A program made the translations under genes and the position numbers. Shown here in pieces: positions 40,549 to 51,379 of a DNA stretch of 64,000 nt; position 1 is the stretch's first letter; each line of letters opens with the position of its first letter. The notes under the pieces are model-generated. The model saw only the letters and a list, made by a program, of their open reading frames with translations. It was not told the DNA's origin and did no database searches. Origin of the DNA: Neiella litorisoli (GTDB lineage: Bacteria; Pseudomonadota; Gammaproteobacteria; Enterobacterales; Neiellaceae); contig NZ_JACXAF010000013.1 in assembly GCF_014773395.1 (NCBI RefSeq), positions 90,582-154,581 of the forward strand. Reading direction: 5' to 3'.

Positions 40549-42171
40549 CGACGGCGGCGCTGGCTGAATTGGCTCTGGTACCAGAATGGTAGGTTCGCTG
40601 TGCTCTAGCTGATCAGGGTGATCCAAGGTGTAATGCAAACCACGACTTTCTTTACGCTGCATGGCACAAAGGACAATCAATTCTGCGACTTGCAACAGGT
40701 TCCTCAGCTCAAGTAAGTTATTACTCACTTTGAAGTGGGAATAGTATTCGTAGATCTCTTGTTGTAGCAACCGAATCCGACGCAGAGCGCGCTGCAGTCG
40801 TTTATCGGTTCTGACGATGCCGACGTAGTCCCACATAAATAAACGCAGTTCATGCCAGTTGTGCTGGATGACCACCTCTTCGTCTGAGCAGGATACCTGG
40901 CTTTCGTCCCACTGCGGGATGTCAACCTGATCGCAAGGGACTTCAAGTTGCTGAGTAATGTGCTGGGCGGCTGCCTCGGCAAAAACCACACATTCGAGAA
41001 GCGAATTGCTGGCCATACGATTGGCGCCATGAAGGCCGGTATAACTGACTTCACCAATGGCGTATAGGCCCTCTAAATCAGTTTTACCATCGAAATCGAC
41101 AATCACACCACCACAGGTGTAATGGGCTGCTGGCACTACCGGAATCGCTTGCTGAGTAATATCAATGCCCAGCGACTTGAGTTTTTCGTAAATGGTTGGA
41201 AAGTGGCTCTGAATAAAGTCAGCTGGTTTGTGAGAAATATCCAGATACACGCAGTCGGCACCAAGACGCTTCATTTCATAGTCAATGGCTCGGGCGACAA
41301 TATCGCGCGGCGCTAACTCCAATCGCTCATCGAAACGGTGCATAAAGCGCTCACCGTTGGGTAATTTGAGATGAGCTCCTTCGCCGCGCAGCGCTTCGGT
41401 GAGCAAGAAATTGCGTGCTTCAGGGTGGAATAAGCAGGTTGGGTGGAACTGGTTGAATTCCATATTGGCAACCCGACAACCAGCACGCCAAGCCATGGCG
41501 ATGCCATCGCCAGAAGCGACATCGGGGTTACTGGTGTATTGATAGACTTTTGACGCGCCGCCAGTGGCAAGAATAACGAAGCGCGCACGAACCGTTTCGA
41601 CTTTTTCTTTATTACGATTCCAAATATAAGCGCCGTGAACTTTGTTTTCACGCAGCCCTAACTTATGGCCGGTGATCAGATCAACCGCATTGTAGCGTTC
41701 CAGCAATTGGATATTTTGGTGGCCGCGAACTGCGTCAACTAAGGTGGTTTGAACTGCTTTGCCGGTTGCGTCGGCAGCATGCAAGATTCGTCGGTGGCTG
41801 TGGCCGCCTTCTCGAGTTAAGTGGTAACGCAGTTGGCCATTTTCATCGCGGACGGTATCAAAGGGCACGCCTTTTTCGATCAGAAATTGAATACTTTGCC
41901 TAGCGCGCGAAGCGGTATGGAGCACCGCTTCTTCATCGCAAAGACCGGCGCCAGCATCGAGCGTGTCGGCAACGTGAGAGGCAATACTGTCGGTCTCATC
42001 GAAGACCGCAGCGATGCCCCCTTGGGCGTAATAGGTTGCACCTTCGGTCAGAGGGCCTTTACTTAGTACGAGCACTTTGGCATCGTGTGCGAGGCGCAGA
42101 GCGGCGGTCAGGCCTGCGGCACCGCTTCCGATAATAAGAACATCACAGGTATAATCAGCTGGTTGTTTCAT
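40543..42171 (-). CDS. nadB: L-aspartate oxidase
   Basis: FAD enzyme oxidising L-aspartate to iminoaspartate, which NadA turns into quinolinate; nadC in this window uses that product. 542 residues. The FAD motif [17 protein letters not shown], the HxxxEGGHSH-like [10 protein letters not shown] segment and the C-terminal succinate-dehydrogenase-like helical domain are visible. ATG 42171 is preceded by an in-frame TTG. Divergent from rpoE, as in E. coli. Confidence 0.96.
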   Translation of the reverse strand: MKQPADYTCDVLIIGSGAAGLTAALRLAHDAKVLVLSKGPLTEGATYYAQGGIAAVFDETDSIASHVADTLDAGAGLCDEEAVLHTASRARQSIQFLIEKGVPFDTVRDENGQLRYHLTREGGHSHRRILHAADATGKAVQTTLVDAVRGHQNIQLLERYNAVDLITGHKLGLRENKVHGAYIWNRNKEKVETVRARFVILATGGASKVYQYTSNPDVASGDGIAMAWRAGCRVANMEFNQFHPTCLFHPEARNFLLTEALRGEGAHLKLPNGERFMHRFDERLELAPRDIVARAIDYEMKRLGADCVYLDISHKPADFIQSHFPTIYEKLKSLGIDITQQAIPVVPAAHYTCGGVIVDFDGKTDLEGLYAIGEVSYTGLHGANRMASNSLLECVVFAEAAAQHITQQLEVPCDQVDIPQWDESQVSCSDEEVVIQHNWHELRLFMWDYVGIVRTDKRLQRALRRIRLLQQEIYEYYSHFKVSNNLLELRNLLQVAELIVLCAMQRKESRGLHYTLDHPDQLEHSEPTILVPEPIQPAPPSL

Positions 42172-42273
42172 CAAGTTACTGGCTACAGGTATTAGTCCTT
42201 GTTATGTTAGCGGAAGTTGGCTTCTCGTAACATAACCCCCATATTTGAAGTCGCAATTTTTTTTAAATTTATC

Positions 42274-42301
42274 CGAACTTTTCCGGAACCCGTTGGTCTC
42301 A
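42274..42301 (+). promoter_or_regulatory. Sigma-E-type promoter of rpoE
   Basis: CGAACTT (42274-42280), 16-base spacer, TCTCA (42297-42301) match the sigma-E consensus GGAACTT-N16-TCAAA well. Located about 62 bases before rpoE, it implies autoregulation, as in E. coli. Confidence 0.6.
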
Positions 42302-42363
42302 CTTGTATCGCCAACGAGCCGGCGACGTTGCTGTAATCGGATTACATAGGAGAACTGGCTCGA

Positions 42364-42942
42364 ATGAGCGAGCAAAGTATCGACCATAAATTGGTCGAGC
42401 GAGTGCAACAAGGTGACAAACGAGCTTTCGATTTGTTGGTGCATAAATACCAACACAAAGTCGCAAATCTTATTGCAAGGTACGTAAAGAATCCGGCTGA
42501 GGTTCAGGATGTTGCGCAAGAAGCCTTCATCAAAGCGTATCGAGCAATTGGTAATTTTCGCGGCGAGAGTGCTTTTTACACATGGCTGTACCGCATTGCA
42601 GTAAATAGCGCCAAAAACTATCTGGTGTCGCAAGGGCGTCGTCCGCCCGCCGCCGATGTTGATGCGCAAGATGCCGAGTTTTACGAAGGTGGTGAAATTT
42701 TACACGAGGTGGCAACACCTGAGCGTGAAGCTTTATCCGATGAAATCAGGCAGGTGTTGTTCGATGCAATCGAAACCCTACCTGATGACCTTCGCACTGC
42801 AATTACCTTGCGAGAGCTCGAAGGCATGAGTTACGAAGACATCGCCGGAGTGATGGAGTGTCCTGTTGGTACAGTGCGCTCTCGAATTTTCCGAGCGAGA
42901 GAAACAATTGATAAGCGGCTGCAACCGCTTCTTCAGCGCTAA
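42364..42942 (+). CDS. rpoE: Extracytoplasmic stress sigma factor RpoE
   Basis: ECF sigma factor directing the envelope-stress response. 192 residues (E. coli 191). Region 2 with VQDVAQEAFIKAYRAIGNFRG and TWLYRIAVNSAKN, and region 4 with LRELEGMSYEDIAGVMECPVGTVRSRIFR (shown in parts) are typical. ATG 42364 follows AGGAGAA. The complete rseABC set follows. Confidence 0.97.
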   Translation: MSEQSIDHKLVERVQQGDKRAFDLLVHKYQHKVANLIARYVKNPAEVQDVAQEAFIKAYRAIGNFRGESAFYTWLYRIAVNSAKNYLVSQGRRPPAADVDAQDAEFYEGGEILHEVATPEREALSDEIRQVLFDAIETLPDDLRTAITLRELEGMSYEDIAGVMECPVGTVRSRIFRARETIDKRLQPLLQR

Positions 42943-42974
42943 TAAAATAAGCCTATCAAGGCACGGTGTTTAGT

Positions 42975-43598
42975 ATGACTGACAAGTTCGAACGGGTTTC
43001 TGCTCTAGTTGATGAACAACTAGACGACAAAATGATTGATGCGCTGCTGGATGATCCAGAGCTGCAAGATCAATGGGCACGCCACCACCGGGTGAGTGAT
43101 GCTGTCCGGGGTGACGACGTTTCTTTATTGAGTACTGATTTTGCTGCCAGCGTTAGTGCGGCAATTGAGCAAGAGCCAACAGTACTTGCACCTAAACCAG
43201 CCAAAGCCAAATCAACCGTGAAAGTGCCGGGTAAAGTGGTTCGCATGTTCCGCCAAGTCGGCCAGTATGCGATTGCTGCAACGGTTGCTGCGGTCGCCAT
43301 TGTTGGCGTGCAGCAGACCGGCCAAGACGCGGCAGAAGAGCAACCATTGCCGATTCTCAATACCAATCCAGTGGTTGGCGTTAGCGCTTCTCCGGTGAGC
43401 TTAAATGCGACTTCGGTTAACAGTAATGCCCAATCTCAAGCTGAAGCGCGACAAAGATTGATTGAACAACGACGTCGAATTAATGCATATTTTCAAGACC
43501 ACGAGCTTCAAATGAGAATTCAGCAGCCTCAGCACACTGCTCAAGCTGTGAAACAACAACATGCAGACAGTTCATCAACTGAACAACCTCAACAGTAA
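42975..43598 (+). CDS. rseA: Anti-sigma-E factor RseA
   Basis: 207 residues. Cytoplasmic anti-sigma domain with KFERVSALVDEQLDD and the HHRVSDAVRGD motif, one membrane segment near residues 97-113 (IAATVAAVAIVGV), and a Gln-rich periplasmic part recognised by RseB. Regulated proteolysis by DegS and RseP would release RpoE. ATG 42975 is favoured over GTG 42966. Overlaps rseB. Confidence 0.92.
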   Translation: MTDKFERVSALVDEQLDDKMIDALLDDPELQDQWARHHRVSDAVRGDDVSLLSTDFAASVSAAIEQEPTVLAPKPAKAKSTVKVPGKVVRMFRQVGQYAIAATVAAVAIVGVQQTGQDAAEEQPLPILNTNPVVGVSASPVSLNATSVNSNAQSQAEARQRLIEQRRRINAYFQDHELQMRIQQPQHTAQAVKQQHADSSSTEQPQQ

Positions 43599-44610
43599 TT
43601 CTTCTCCGCTGCAGCGCATGGCCGCTGCAGCATTTTCCATTCTGATTTTTGCCCTATCCTTTGCTGCCCATGGCGAGCAAAGCAGCTCCCCTAGCGCTGA
43701 ATCTTGGCTCAAACGAATGGGGCAAACCTTTAAAGCGGCCAACTATTCGTTGTCTGTGATTCGAGTTAATCAACAGCACTTTGAGCCCATTGCCATTGAG
43801 CACGGCATCGTTGACGGAGAACCTTTGGTTTACGTCAATTATCTGAATGGCCCAGAGCGCGAAATCCTCCACCGTGGCGATACGGTCACTTATTTTCAGC
43901 ATGACGAGCCGCCTTATTCCGTGGCTGGCCAGCGCGCTGTTGGCCCTATCCCGCGGGCGTTCATCAATAATATTGATGTATTGAAAACCAGCTATCGTTT
44001 TGTCTTGGGTGGGCGCAATCGAGTGATGGGACGAGCGGCTCAACTCATTCGAATAGAACCCAAAGAAGCCGATCGGTATGCCATTTGGGTGTGGTTGGAT
44101 GCCGAACATGGCATGTTGCTGCGGGCCGATTTGGTGGCGCCCAATGGCGAGCCATTGGAACATATCCAGATTGTGTCGATGTCTTACTCGGAATCGCCAA
44201 GCCCAATCGTTGAGCAATTAGCACAAGTTAAGCTGCCGGCGCCGGTTCCTTTGATTGAATCCGAGCAAATGTCAGGGCAGGGACGGGTTCGTTGGGTTGC
44301 TGGCTACGTACCGAGCGGCTTTGAGCTGATTGGCCGCGACCGCCACAAACTCGGTGCCACTAATGGTTTGGTCGACTATCAATTGTATAGTGATGGTATT
44401 AGCTCGGTGTCTGTCTATGTTGGCTCTGCCGTTGATGGCCAGCCGGGTAAATCTTTGGTCAGCAAAGGGGCAACCCATTTGATGACCGTTGCCAAAGATG
44501 GTGTTGAGGTGGCCGTTGTTGGCCAATTGCCGCCAGAAACCATTACTCGTATTGTCGAGAGTGTTCATCCTGTTGTTAGCAAAACTGCACAGCCGGGCAG
44601 AACGCCATGA
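43561..44610 (+). CDS. rseB: Sigma-E regulatory protein RseB
   Basis: Periplasmic protein that protects RseA from DegS and senses lipopolysaccharide or lipoprotein signals. 349 residues from ATG 43561, with a signal peptide that ends around AAHGEQ; the alternative ATG 43618 would leave no positive charge before the hydrophobic core, so the first is kept. LolA-like N-terminal domain and C-terminal MucB/RseB domain (WVAGYVPSGFEL, QLYSDGISSVSVYV, VVGQLPPETITRI). The overlaps with rseA (38 bases) and rseC (4 bases) indicate one operon. Confidence 0.93.
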   Translation: MQTVHQLNNLNSNSSPLQRMAAAAFSILIFALSFAAHGEQSSSPSAESWLKRMGQTFKAANYSLSVIRVNQQHFEPIAIEHGIVDGEPLVYVNYLNGPEREILHRGDTVTYFQHDEPPYSVAGQRAVGPIPRAFINNIDVLKTSYRFVLGGRNRVMGRAAQLIRIEPKEADRYAIWVWLDAEHGMLLRADLVAPNGEPLEHIQIVSMSYSESPSPIVEQLAQVKLPAPVPLIESEQMSGQGRVRWVAGYVPSGFELIGRDRHKLGATNGLVDYQLYSDGISSVSVYVGSAVDGQPGKSLVSKGATHLMTVAKDGVEVAVVGQLPPETITRIVESVHPVVSKTAQPGRTP

Positions 44611-45077
44611 TCGAAACCATTGCCACTGTCGTTGACTACCAAGCTGGTCAGGTGACTGTTGAGGCGCTGCGTCGCTCTAGTTGCGATCAATGTGCTGACA
44701 AAGACTGTGGCAATGGCCAAGTCAACCGTGCCTTATCTAATCGTTATCATCGTTTAACCTTGCCGTATCAGTCACCACTCAAAGTCGGCGAGCAAGTGGT
44801 ACTCGCGTTGCCAGAGCAAGGCTTGCTGACCGCCGCAGTATTAATGTTCGTGGTGCCGCTAATAGCTATTTTGCTAGGAGCGGGCGTAGGCCATTGGTTA
44901 TTCGTCGGCTTGTTGGGCCAAAGCGAGTTAATGGTGGTGTTTAGCGCGCTGATATGTGCCGTTGCTGGCTTCTTGGGCGCACGCTGGTGGCATAGCAAAA
45001 TTCAGCAGCATCAATGGTTTGAACCGCATATCAAACGACTGCATCAGCCCGTCGATGCGCTTAGCGTTGACTGCTAG
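44607..45077 (+). CDS. rseC: SoxR-reducing/RseC family protein
   Basis: 156 residues, inner membrane. The N-terminal Cys-rich motif CDQCADKDCG and two membrane spans (about 75-95 and 103-123) match RseC, which in E. coli helps reduce SoxR and modulates sigma-E. ATG overlaps the rseB stop (ATGA). Confidence 0.92.
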   Translation: MIETIATVVDYQAGQVTVEALRRSSCDQCADKDCGNGQVNRALSNRYHRLTLPYQSPLKVGEQVVLALPEQGLLTAAVLMFVVPLIAILLGAGVGHWLFVGLLGQSELMVVFSALICAVAGFLGARWWHSKIQQHQWFEPHIKRLHQPVDALSVDC

Positions 45078-45112
45078 ACCGTAACAGCCTTTGCTCAACG
45101 GTGTGATGCGCT

Positions 45113-45140
45113 TTGCTGTGCGGTTTATTTTCAGTACAAT
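45113..45140 (+). promoter_or_regulatory. Candidate lepA operon promoter
   Basis: TTGCTG (45113-45118), 16-base spacer, TACAAT (45135-45140), 43 bases before lepA. It would drive lepA-lepB-rnc-era-recO-pdxJ-acpS. Confidence 0.45.
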
Positions 45141-45182
45141 CTCCGCCCTTGGAATTAACACAAAGCAGGCAGTTCAACCCCA

Positions 45183-46982
45183 ATGAAGCAATCGCATATT
45201 CGCAACTTTTCGATTATTGCCCACATCGACCATGGTAAGTCGACGCTCTCCGATCGACTGATCCAATACTGTGGCGGTCTTAGTGATCGGGAAATGGCGG
45301 CACAGGTGCTGGATTCCATGGATCTGGAACGCGAGCGCGGCATTACCATTAAAGCTCAATCTGTGACCCTGAATTACACCGCGAAAGATGGCGAAACCTA
45401 CCAGCTCAACTTCATTGATACGCCGGGCCACGTGGACTTTTCTTATGAAGTGTCGCGGTCACTGGCTGCTTGTGAAGGTGCTTTGTTAGTCGTCGATGCC
45501 GGTCAGGGTGTTGAAGCACAAACGCTGGCGAACTGTTATACCGCGATTGAAATGGATCTGGAAGTGGTGCCGATTCTTAACAAGATTGACTTGCCACAGG
45601 CAGACCCAGATCGGGTGGCCGAAGAAATTGAAGATATCGTTGGTATTGATGCCGTTGATGCAGTGCGTTGCTCGGCGAAAACCGGTATTGGTATTGAAGA
45701 TGTGCTTGAGCGCATTGTTCAGTCTGTGCCAGCGCCAGAGGGCAATGAGGAGGCTGAAACTCAAGCCCTGATTATCGATTCTTGGTTTGACTCTTATCTC
45801 GGCGTGGTGTCATTGGTTCGAGTGAAAAATGGCGAACTGAAAAAAGGCGACAAGATTCGAGTGATGAGCACCGGCCAAGACTGGGGCATTGACCGCATTG
45901 GTATTTTTACGCCGAAGCAAACCGATACCGGGGTGCTAAAAACCGGTGAAGTTGGTTGGGTTGTGTGTGGCATGAAAGAGATCTTGGGCGCGCCGGTGGG
46001 CGATACCCTGACCCTGTCTCGCAAGCCATGTGCAACGGCATTACCGGGATTCCAGAAAGTGAAGCCACAGGTTTACGCTGGCTTATTCCCGATTAGTTCT
46101 GATGATTATGAAGCGTTCCGTGATGCGCTGGCAAAGTTGAGTCTTAACGATGCCTCTTTGTTTTACGAGCCTGAAAGCTCTGCTGCGCTGGGCTTCGGCT
46201 TCCGTTGTGGCTTCTTGGGCATGCTCCACATGGAAATCATCCAAGAGCGGTTGGAGCGAGAGTACGATCTAGAACTGATTACCACAGCGCCAACGGTGGT
46301 TTATGAAGTCGCGGTGAACGACGGCACTATTGAAATGGTTGATAGCCCGGCCAAATTGCCGCCAATCAACAACATCGATGAGATCCGTGAACCAATTGCC
46401 GACGTCAATATTCTGGTGCCGCAAGAGCACTTAGGTAACGTCATCACCCTGTGTGTTGAAAAGCGCGGCGTGCAAACCAATATGAGCTATCACGGCAATC
46501 AAGTCTCGCTCAATTACGACATCCCAATGGGAGAAGTGGTGTTGGACTTTTTTGACCGCCTGAAATCAACCAGCCGTGGTTATGCATCACTTGATTACAA
46601 TTTTAAACGTTTCCAAGCCGCGAAAATGGTTAGAGTGGACATTCTGATCAATGGTGATCGGGTTGATGCGCTGGCAATTATTTGTCATGCCGACAATGCC
46701 CAGAGTCGTGGCCGTGCCGTGGTGGAAAAAATGCGTGAGCTGATCCCTCGGCAAATGTTTGATGTGGCTATTCAGGCTGCCATCGGCAACCACGTTATTG
46801 CTCGCTCAACGGTCAAGCAGATGCGTAAAAACGTAATCGCCAAGTGTTACGGTGGTGATATTAGCCGTAAGAAAAAACTGTTGGCGAAACAGAAAGAAGG
46901 TAAGAAGCGGATGAAGCAAGTGGGTAACGTTGAAGTGCCACAAGAAGCGTTTCTGGCCATTCTTAAAGTTGATGGTAAATAG
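45183..46982 (+). CDS. lepA: Elongation factor 4
   Basis: Translational GTPase that acts on stalled or initiating ribosomes. 599 residues. GTPase motifs [17 protein letters not shown] and NKIDLP, followed by domain II and the EF4-specific C-terminal domain with [16 protein letters not shown]. lepB follows 8 bases later, as in most gammaproteobacteria. Confidence 0.98.
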   Translation: MKQSHIRNFSIIAHIDHGKSTLSDRLIQYCGGLSDREMAAQVLDSMDLERERGITIKAQSVTLNYTAKDGETYQLNFIDTPGHVDFSYEVSRSLAACEGALLVVDAGQGVEAQTLANCYTAIEMDLEVVPILNKIDLPQADPDRVAEEIEDIVGIDAVDAVRCSAKTGIGIEDVLERIVQSVPAPEGNEEAETQALIIDSWFDSYLGVVSLVRVKNGELKKGDKIRVMSTGQDWGIDRIGIFTPKQTDTGVLKTGEVGWVVCGMKEILGAPVGDTLTLSRKPCATALPGFQKVKPQVYAGLFPISSDDYEAFRDALAKLSLNDASLFYEPESSAALGFGFRCGFLGMLHMEIIQERLEREYDLELITTAPTVVYEVAVNDGTIEMVDSPAKLPPINNIDEIREPIADVNILVPQEHLGNVITLCVEKRGVQTNMSYHGNQVSLNYDIPMGEVVLDFFDRLKSTSRGYASLDYNFKRFQAAKMVRVDILINGDRVDALAIICHADNAQSRGRAVVEKMRELIPRQMFDVAIQAAIGNHVIARSTVKQMRKNVIAKCYGGDISRKKKLLAKQKEGKKRMKQVGNVEVPQEAFLAILKVDGK

Positions 46983-46990
46983 GGATATTC

Positions 46991-47905
46991 ATGGCCACTT
47001 ATTTTTCTCAAATTTTGTTTTTCCTGACCTTATTCACTGGCATTGTCTATGCCATGGAGCGCTGGGTCTGGAGTAAAAAGCGCGCAGCCGCAATTGCCGC
47101 CGGCGAAGCCAACAGCCAATCTGGTTTGCCGGATGAGGCCAAGGCTAAGCTGCAAGAAATCCCTGGCTGGGTTGATACCGCAGTCTCTGTGTTCCCAGTG
47201 TTGGCATTTGTGTTGATTCTGCGCTCATTCTTGTATGAGCCGTTTCAAATCCCCTCTGGCTCGATGATGCCAACCTTACTTAAAGGTGATTTCATTCTGG
47301 TCGAGAAGTACGCATATGGTTTACGCGAGCCATTATTGCGCAAGGAAATCGTTGAAACTGGGGCTCCCCAGCGCGGCGATGTGATTGTGTTCAAATACCC
47401 TGAATCGCCAAATGTGGACTACATTAAGCGAGTGGTTGGCGTACCCGGCGATTCCATCATCTATCGTGACAAGCAGCTTTATATCAAGCCAGCTTGTGAT
47501 GGCACGGACTGCCCCGGCTATCAACCCGTTGAGATGACCAACAAAGCAAAAAGTCAGTATCTGCAAGGGCCATTTCCTTTGGTTGAAGCGTCGCAACAAA
47601 CTGGCGAAGCCAGCCACCAGATTTTGGTGAACCCAGCGATCCCAGATCGGTTGAACGAGTACTTTCATCAGCCTGGTACCCAGCTGGATGAATGGAAAGT
47701 GCCTGCCGATTCCTATTTTGTCTTGGGCGATAACCGCGATAACTCACGCGATAGCCGCTTTTGGGGATTTGTTCCGGAAGAGAATTTAGTGGGTAAAGCG
47801 GTGTTTATCTGGATGAGCTTTGAGTTTGAGCGCAGTGAAGATTCTTGGCTGCCATCATGGATCCCGACTGGTGTCCGTTTTGAACGATTAGGAAGTATTG
47901 AATAA
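46991..47905 (+). CDS. lepB: Signal peptidase I
   Basis: Membrane protease that cuts Sec and Tat signal peptides. 304 residues with two N-terminal membrane segments (about 4-22 and 62-80). Catalytic Ser91 is in PSGSMMPTL and the general base Lys146 in [11 protein letters not shown], the numbers seen in E. coli; [14 protein letters not shown] is box E. Its stop shares a base with the rnc start. Confidence 0.97.
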   Translation: MATYFSQILFFLTLFTGIVYAMERWVWSKKRAAAIAAGEANSQSGLPDEAKAKLQEIPGWVDTAVSVFPVLAFVLILRSFLYEPFQIPSGSMMPTLLKGDFILVEKYAYGLREPLLRKEIVETGAPQRGDVIVFKYPESPNVDYIKRVVGVPGDSIIYRDKQLYIKPACDGTDCPGYQPVEMTNKAKSQYLQGPFPLVEASQQTGEASHQILVNPAIPDRLNEYFHQPGTQLDEWKVPADSYFVLGDNRDNSRDSRFWGFVPEENLVGKAVFIWMSFEFERSEDSWLPSWIPTGVRFERLGSIE

Positions 47906-48591
47906 TGGCGTTAAACGCCGTCAACCTGAAACGTCTGCAAACCATTGTTGGCCATCAGTTTGCCGAAGCTAAACTATTAGAGCAGGCGCTGACTCATCGC
48001 AGCGCTGCGGCATTGCACAATGAGCGGCTCGAATTTCTCGGCGATGCCATCCTTGGGGTGGTTATCGCCGAGGCCCTTTACCACGATTTTCCTGAGCAAA
48101 ACGAAGGTGATTTGAGCCGGATGCGGGCCACCTTGGTGCGTGGCCAAACGCTGGCTGAATTGGCTCAGGATTTTGGTTTAGGCGACTACCTCAAGCTTGG
48201 TCCGGGTGAGCTTAAAAGTGGCGGTTTCCGCCGCGAATCCATCTTAGCCGACGCTGTTGAAGCGATCATCGGTGCGGTGTTTTTGGATGCTGGTATCGAA
48301 GTGGCCAAAGCCATGGTGCTGAAATGGTATCAAAGCCGGTTGGCTACGATTGCGCCGGGGATTAATCAGAAAGACCCGAAAACCCGCCTGCAAGAATATT
48401 TGCAAGCCCATAAACTTTCATTGCCCGACTATGAAGTCATTGATACTTCCGGTCAGGCGCACAAGCAAACCTTTACCGTAAGTTGCTCCATTGACGGTGC
48501 CGAACCTGTGATTGCCAAAGGTTCGAGTCGCCGCAAAGCTGAGCAGGCTGCCGCTGAGCAGGTATTGCAAGGATTACTATCCGATGACTAA
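47905..48591 (+). CDS. rnc: Ribonuclease III
   Basis: Double-strand RNA endonuclease for rRNA maturation and mRNA control. 228 residues. The catalytic signature [12 protein letters not shown] is in the N-terminal RNase domain, and a dsRBD with [15 protein letters not shown] ends the protein. Translationally coupled to lepB (TAATG) and to era (8-base overlap). Confidence 0.97.
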   Translation: MALNAVNLKRLQTIVGHQFAEAKLLEQALTHRSAAALHNERLEFLGDAILGVVIAEALYHDFPEQNEGDLSRMRATLVRGQTLAELAQDFGLGDYLKLGPGELKSGGFRRESILADAVEAIIGAVFLDAGIEVAKAMVLKWYQSRLATIAPGINQKDPKTRLQEYLQAHKLSLPDYEVIDTSGQAHKQTFTVSCSIDGAEPVIAKGSSRRKAEQAAAEQVLQGLLSDD

Positions 48592-49486
48592 ACAACGCGC
48601 AGGCATGGTGGCAATTGTCGGCCGCCCTAATGTCGGGAAGTCGACCTTACTCAATCAGATCCTAGGTCAGAAAATCAGTATCACTTCGAAGAAGCCGCAA
48701 ACCACGCGGCATCGCATTACCGGTATTTACACCGAAGGCGATGATCAAGTGGTATTTGTTGACACCCCAGGTCTGCACAAAGAAGAGAAGCGCGCCATCA
48801 ACCGGTTAATGAATCGGGCTGCCTCTTCGAGCATGACTGATATCGAAATGGTCATTTTCCTTTGCGATAGCGATCAGTGGACCGCCGATGATGACTTAGT
48901 GGTCGAAAAGCTACAGCGTCTGCCAAAGCGGGTGCGTGTTATCGCAGCGATTAACAAAGTCGATCAGTTTAAAGATAAAGCGCAGTTGTTGCCGATCTTA
49001 GAAAAACTATCCGCTCGCATGGCGTTTGATGATGTCATGCCGATCTCGGCGGAAAAGGGCGATAACGTCGATGCCCTGATGAAGATCGTGCTTGATCATC
49101 TGCCCGAATGTGAACACTTCTTCCCAGAAGACTACGTCACCGATCGATCGCAGCGCTTTATGGCCGCAGAAATCGTCCGTGAGAAACTGATGCGCTTCAC
49201 CGGTGATGAACTGCCGTATAGCGTGACTGTTGAAATCGAGCGCTTCGCGGTGAATGACAAAGGCATTGCTGAACTGAATGCGCTGGTCTTGGTCGAGCGT
49301 GACTCGCAGAAACGGATGATTATTGGCAAAGGCGGTGACAAGTTAAAACGGATTGGTCGCGAAGCCCGGCTCGATATGGAAGAGTTATTTCAGCAAAAAG
49401 TATTTCTGCAAATTTGGGTGAAAACCAAGAGCGGCTGGGCTGATGATGAACGAGCCTTGCGCAGCTTAGGTTACGGCGAAGATTAA
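48584..49486 (+). CDS. era: Ribosome assembly GTPase Era
   Basis: Binds the 3' end of 16S rRNA during 30S maturation. 300 residues from ATG 48584; P-loop [17 protein letters not shown], and a C-terminal KH domain with [20 protein letters not shown]. The longer frame from 48512 lies within rnc and adds no family sequence. AAGGA is upstream. recO starts on the base after the stop. Confidence 0.97.
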   Translation: MTKQRAGMVAIVGRPNVGKSTLLNQILGQKISITSKKPQTTRHRITGIYTEGDDQVVFVDTPGLHKEEKRAINRLMNRAASSSMTDIEMVIFLCDSDQWTADDDLVVEKLQRLPKRVRVIAAINKVDQFKDKAQLLPILEKLSARMAFDDVMPISAEKGDNVDALMKIVLDHLPECEHFFPEDYVTDRSQRFMAAEIVREKLMRFTGDELPYSVTVEIERFAVNDKGIAELNALVLVERDSQKRMIIGKGGDKLKRIGREARLDMEELFQQKVFLQIWVKTKSGWADDERALRSLGYGED

Positions 49487-50179
49487 ATGCTACGGGCCCA
49501 ACTCGAGCCCGCTTATGTGCTCAATCGTCGTCCTTATCGGGAAGATTCAGCGCTCATTGATTTGCTTACTCAGCAACATGGTTTAGTGCGCCTGGTCGGT
49601 CGTGGCATGCGCCGCAAAAAGCAACCCTTGGGCGCCATCTTGCAACCCTTTGCGCCGTTGCTGATCAGTTGGCAAAGCAAAACCGAGTTGGGACAATTGC
49701 AACAAGCAGAAACAGCCAGCCCGCCACTGCTGCTTAGTGGCGACCAAACCCTTGCTGGGTTTTACTTAAATGAGCTGGTCTATCGCTTGTTAACGCCGCT
49801 GGAATCGGCTCCATCAGTGTTCGCCCATTATGGTTCAGCCATTGCTCAGTTGGCGGCATCTGACAGTAAATTAGAGCCCGTTTTAAGACAGTTTGAACAT
49901 GCATTGCTCGATCATCTCGGCTATGGTTTGAGTGACACCCAGCACCTTGATGGTGAAAGCTTTTATCAGTGGCAGCCACAGCAAGGGTTAGTGTTGTGTG
50001 ATCATCAAAGCCACATTCAAGGCTGGCATTTGCAGTGCATTGAAGCGTCAAACTATGACGATGAATCAGTCCTTCGGGCGGCGAAAATTTTGACTCGGCA
50101 ACGGCTTGAGCCTTTGCTGGCGGGGCGGCCGTTACAAAGCCGCCAAGTATGGTTACAAATGAAACGAGGCAAGGTGTGA
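49487..50179 (+). CDS. recO: DNA repair protein RecO
   Basis: Recombination mediator that helps RecA load onto SSB-coated DNA. 230 residues. N-terminal OB fold with [21 protein letters not shown] and GRGMRRKK, and helical C-terminal domain. The gene lies between era and pdxJ as in E. coli, with no gap to era and a 4-base overlap with pdxJ. Confidence 0.93.
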   Translation: MLRAQLEPAYVLNRRPYREDSALIDLLTQQHGLVRLVGRGMRRKKQPLGAILQPFAPLLISWQSKTELGQLQQAETASPPLLLSGDQTLAGFYLNELVYRLLTPLESAPSVFAHYGSAIAQLAASDSKLEPVLRQFEHALLDHLGYGLSDTQHLDGESFYQWQPQQGLVLCDHQSHIQGWHLQCIEASNYDDESVLRAAKILTRQRLEPLLAGRPLQSRQVWLQMKRGKV

Positions 50180-50937
50180 AACAAATTTATCTCGGCGTGA
50201 ATATCGATCACGTCGCAACGTTACGTCAGGTTCGCAAAGCCGTTTACCCCGACACCGTACATGCAGCAGCCTTGGCCGAACAAGCCGGCGCCGATGGCAT
50301 TACCGTTCACTTGCGAGAAGACCGTCGCCACATTCAAGATCGCGACGTTGAAATTTTGGCCCACACCATTAAAACCCGAATGAATCTGGAAATGGCAGCA
50401 ACCGATGAGATGGTGGCAATTGCCCGCCGCATTAAGCCAGAATTTGTGTGTTTGGTGCCGGAAAAACGCGAGGAACTGACCACTGAAGGTGGTTTGGACG
50501 TCAAAGGCAATCTTGCCCGCATCACTGATGTGGTGGCGCAATTAGCTGAAGTGGGCATTAAGGTGTCGTTGTTTATCGATGCCGAGCCGGATCAAATTGA
50601 AGCCGCGAAAACCTCTGGCGCGCCTTATATTGAGCTTCATACTGGTGCTTACGCCGATGCCGAGGACGATGCCAGTCAGCAGTTGGAGCTGACCAAAATC
50701 GCCGCTGGCGCCGAGTTTGCCGATGGCTTGGGATTAAGGGTTAATGCGGGTCATGGTTTGCATTACCACAACGTGGCACCTATTGCCGCGATTCCACAAA
50801 TTGAAGAGCTGAACATTGGCCACTCGATCGTTGCACGGGCAGTCTACTCAGGGTTGCCAGAGGCAGTTGCAACCATGCGCAAACTCATGGTCGAGGCACG
50901 TACTCAAGCCAGCATCGACGGCGGTTTGGAGTTTTAA
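50176..50937 (+). CDS. pdxJ: Pyridoxine 5'-phosphate synthase
   Basis: Last step of de novo vitamin B6 synthesis, joining 1-deoxyxylulose 5-phosphate with aminoacetone phosphate. 253 residues. The TIM-barrel signatures [31 protein letters not shown] and [11 protein letters not shown] are clear. The start is GTG 50176 overlapping the recO stop (GTGA), with GAGGCAAGG upstream; the in-frame region back to 50149 is recO coding sequence. Confidence 0.96.
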   Translation: MKQIYLGVNIDHVATLRQVRKAVYPDTVHAAALAEQAGADGITVHLREDRRHIQDRDVEILAHTIKTRMNLEMAATDEMVAIARRIKPEFVCLVPEKREELTTEGGLDVKGNLARITDVVAQLAEVGIKVSLFIDAEPDQIEAAKTSGAPYIELHTGAYADAEDDASQQLELTKIAAGAEFADGLGLRVNAGHGLHYHNVAPIAAIPQIEELNIGHSIVARAVYSGLPEAVATMRKLMVEARTQASIDGGLEF

Positions 50938-50968
50938 TCCAACGTTCATTTTGGAGTGATGTCAGCTC

Positions 50969-51379
50969 ATGGCTATTGTCGGACTAGGCAATGACTTAGT
51001 CGAGATTGACCGTATTGAACAGGTCCTGCAGCGCTCGCCAGAGCGCTTTGCGGCGCGCGTGTTAACGGCCAATGAATTACGCCAGTTTCAGCAGCACAAA
51101 CAACCTGCGCGTTTCTTAGCAAAACGTTTTGCCGCCAAAGAAGCGGCGGCCAAAGCAATCGGTACCGGCATTGCCGCTGGTGTCACCTTTCATGATTTCG
51201 AAGTGTCGAACGATGCTGCGGGGCGACCATTGTTGGCACTATCTGGACAGGCCCGACAATTAGCCAAGGAAAGGGCGGTGAGTCATTGCTGGCTCAGTTT
51301 ATCCGACGAGCGTCACTACGCACTCGCCACCGTGGTGTTGGAGTCGACTAGCCCTGGCGGAGGCGAGTCAATCAGCTGA
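50969..51379 (+). CDS. acpS: Holo-[acyl-carrier-protein] synthase
   Basis: Transfers 4'-phosphopantetheine from CoA to apo-ACP. 136 residues. [13 protein letters not shown] (Mg-binding Asp) and the [15 protein letters not shown] motif (Glu ligand) are seen. The final 20 or so residues are coded in a 64-base antisense overlap with barA, making it a little longer than E. coli AcpS (126). Confidence 0.95.
   Translation: MAIVGLGNDLVEIDRIEQVLQRSPERFAARVLTANELRQFQQHKQPARFLAKRFAAKEAAAKAIGTGIAAGVTFHDFEVSNDAAGRPLLALSGQARQLAKERAVSHCWLSLSDERHYALATVVLESTSPGGGESIS

Noticed and set aside
42202..42669. 155-codon frame antisense to rpoE
   Set aside because: Shadow of the well-supported rpoE gene; no ribosome site or domain.
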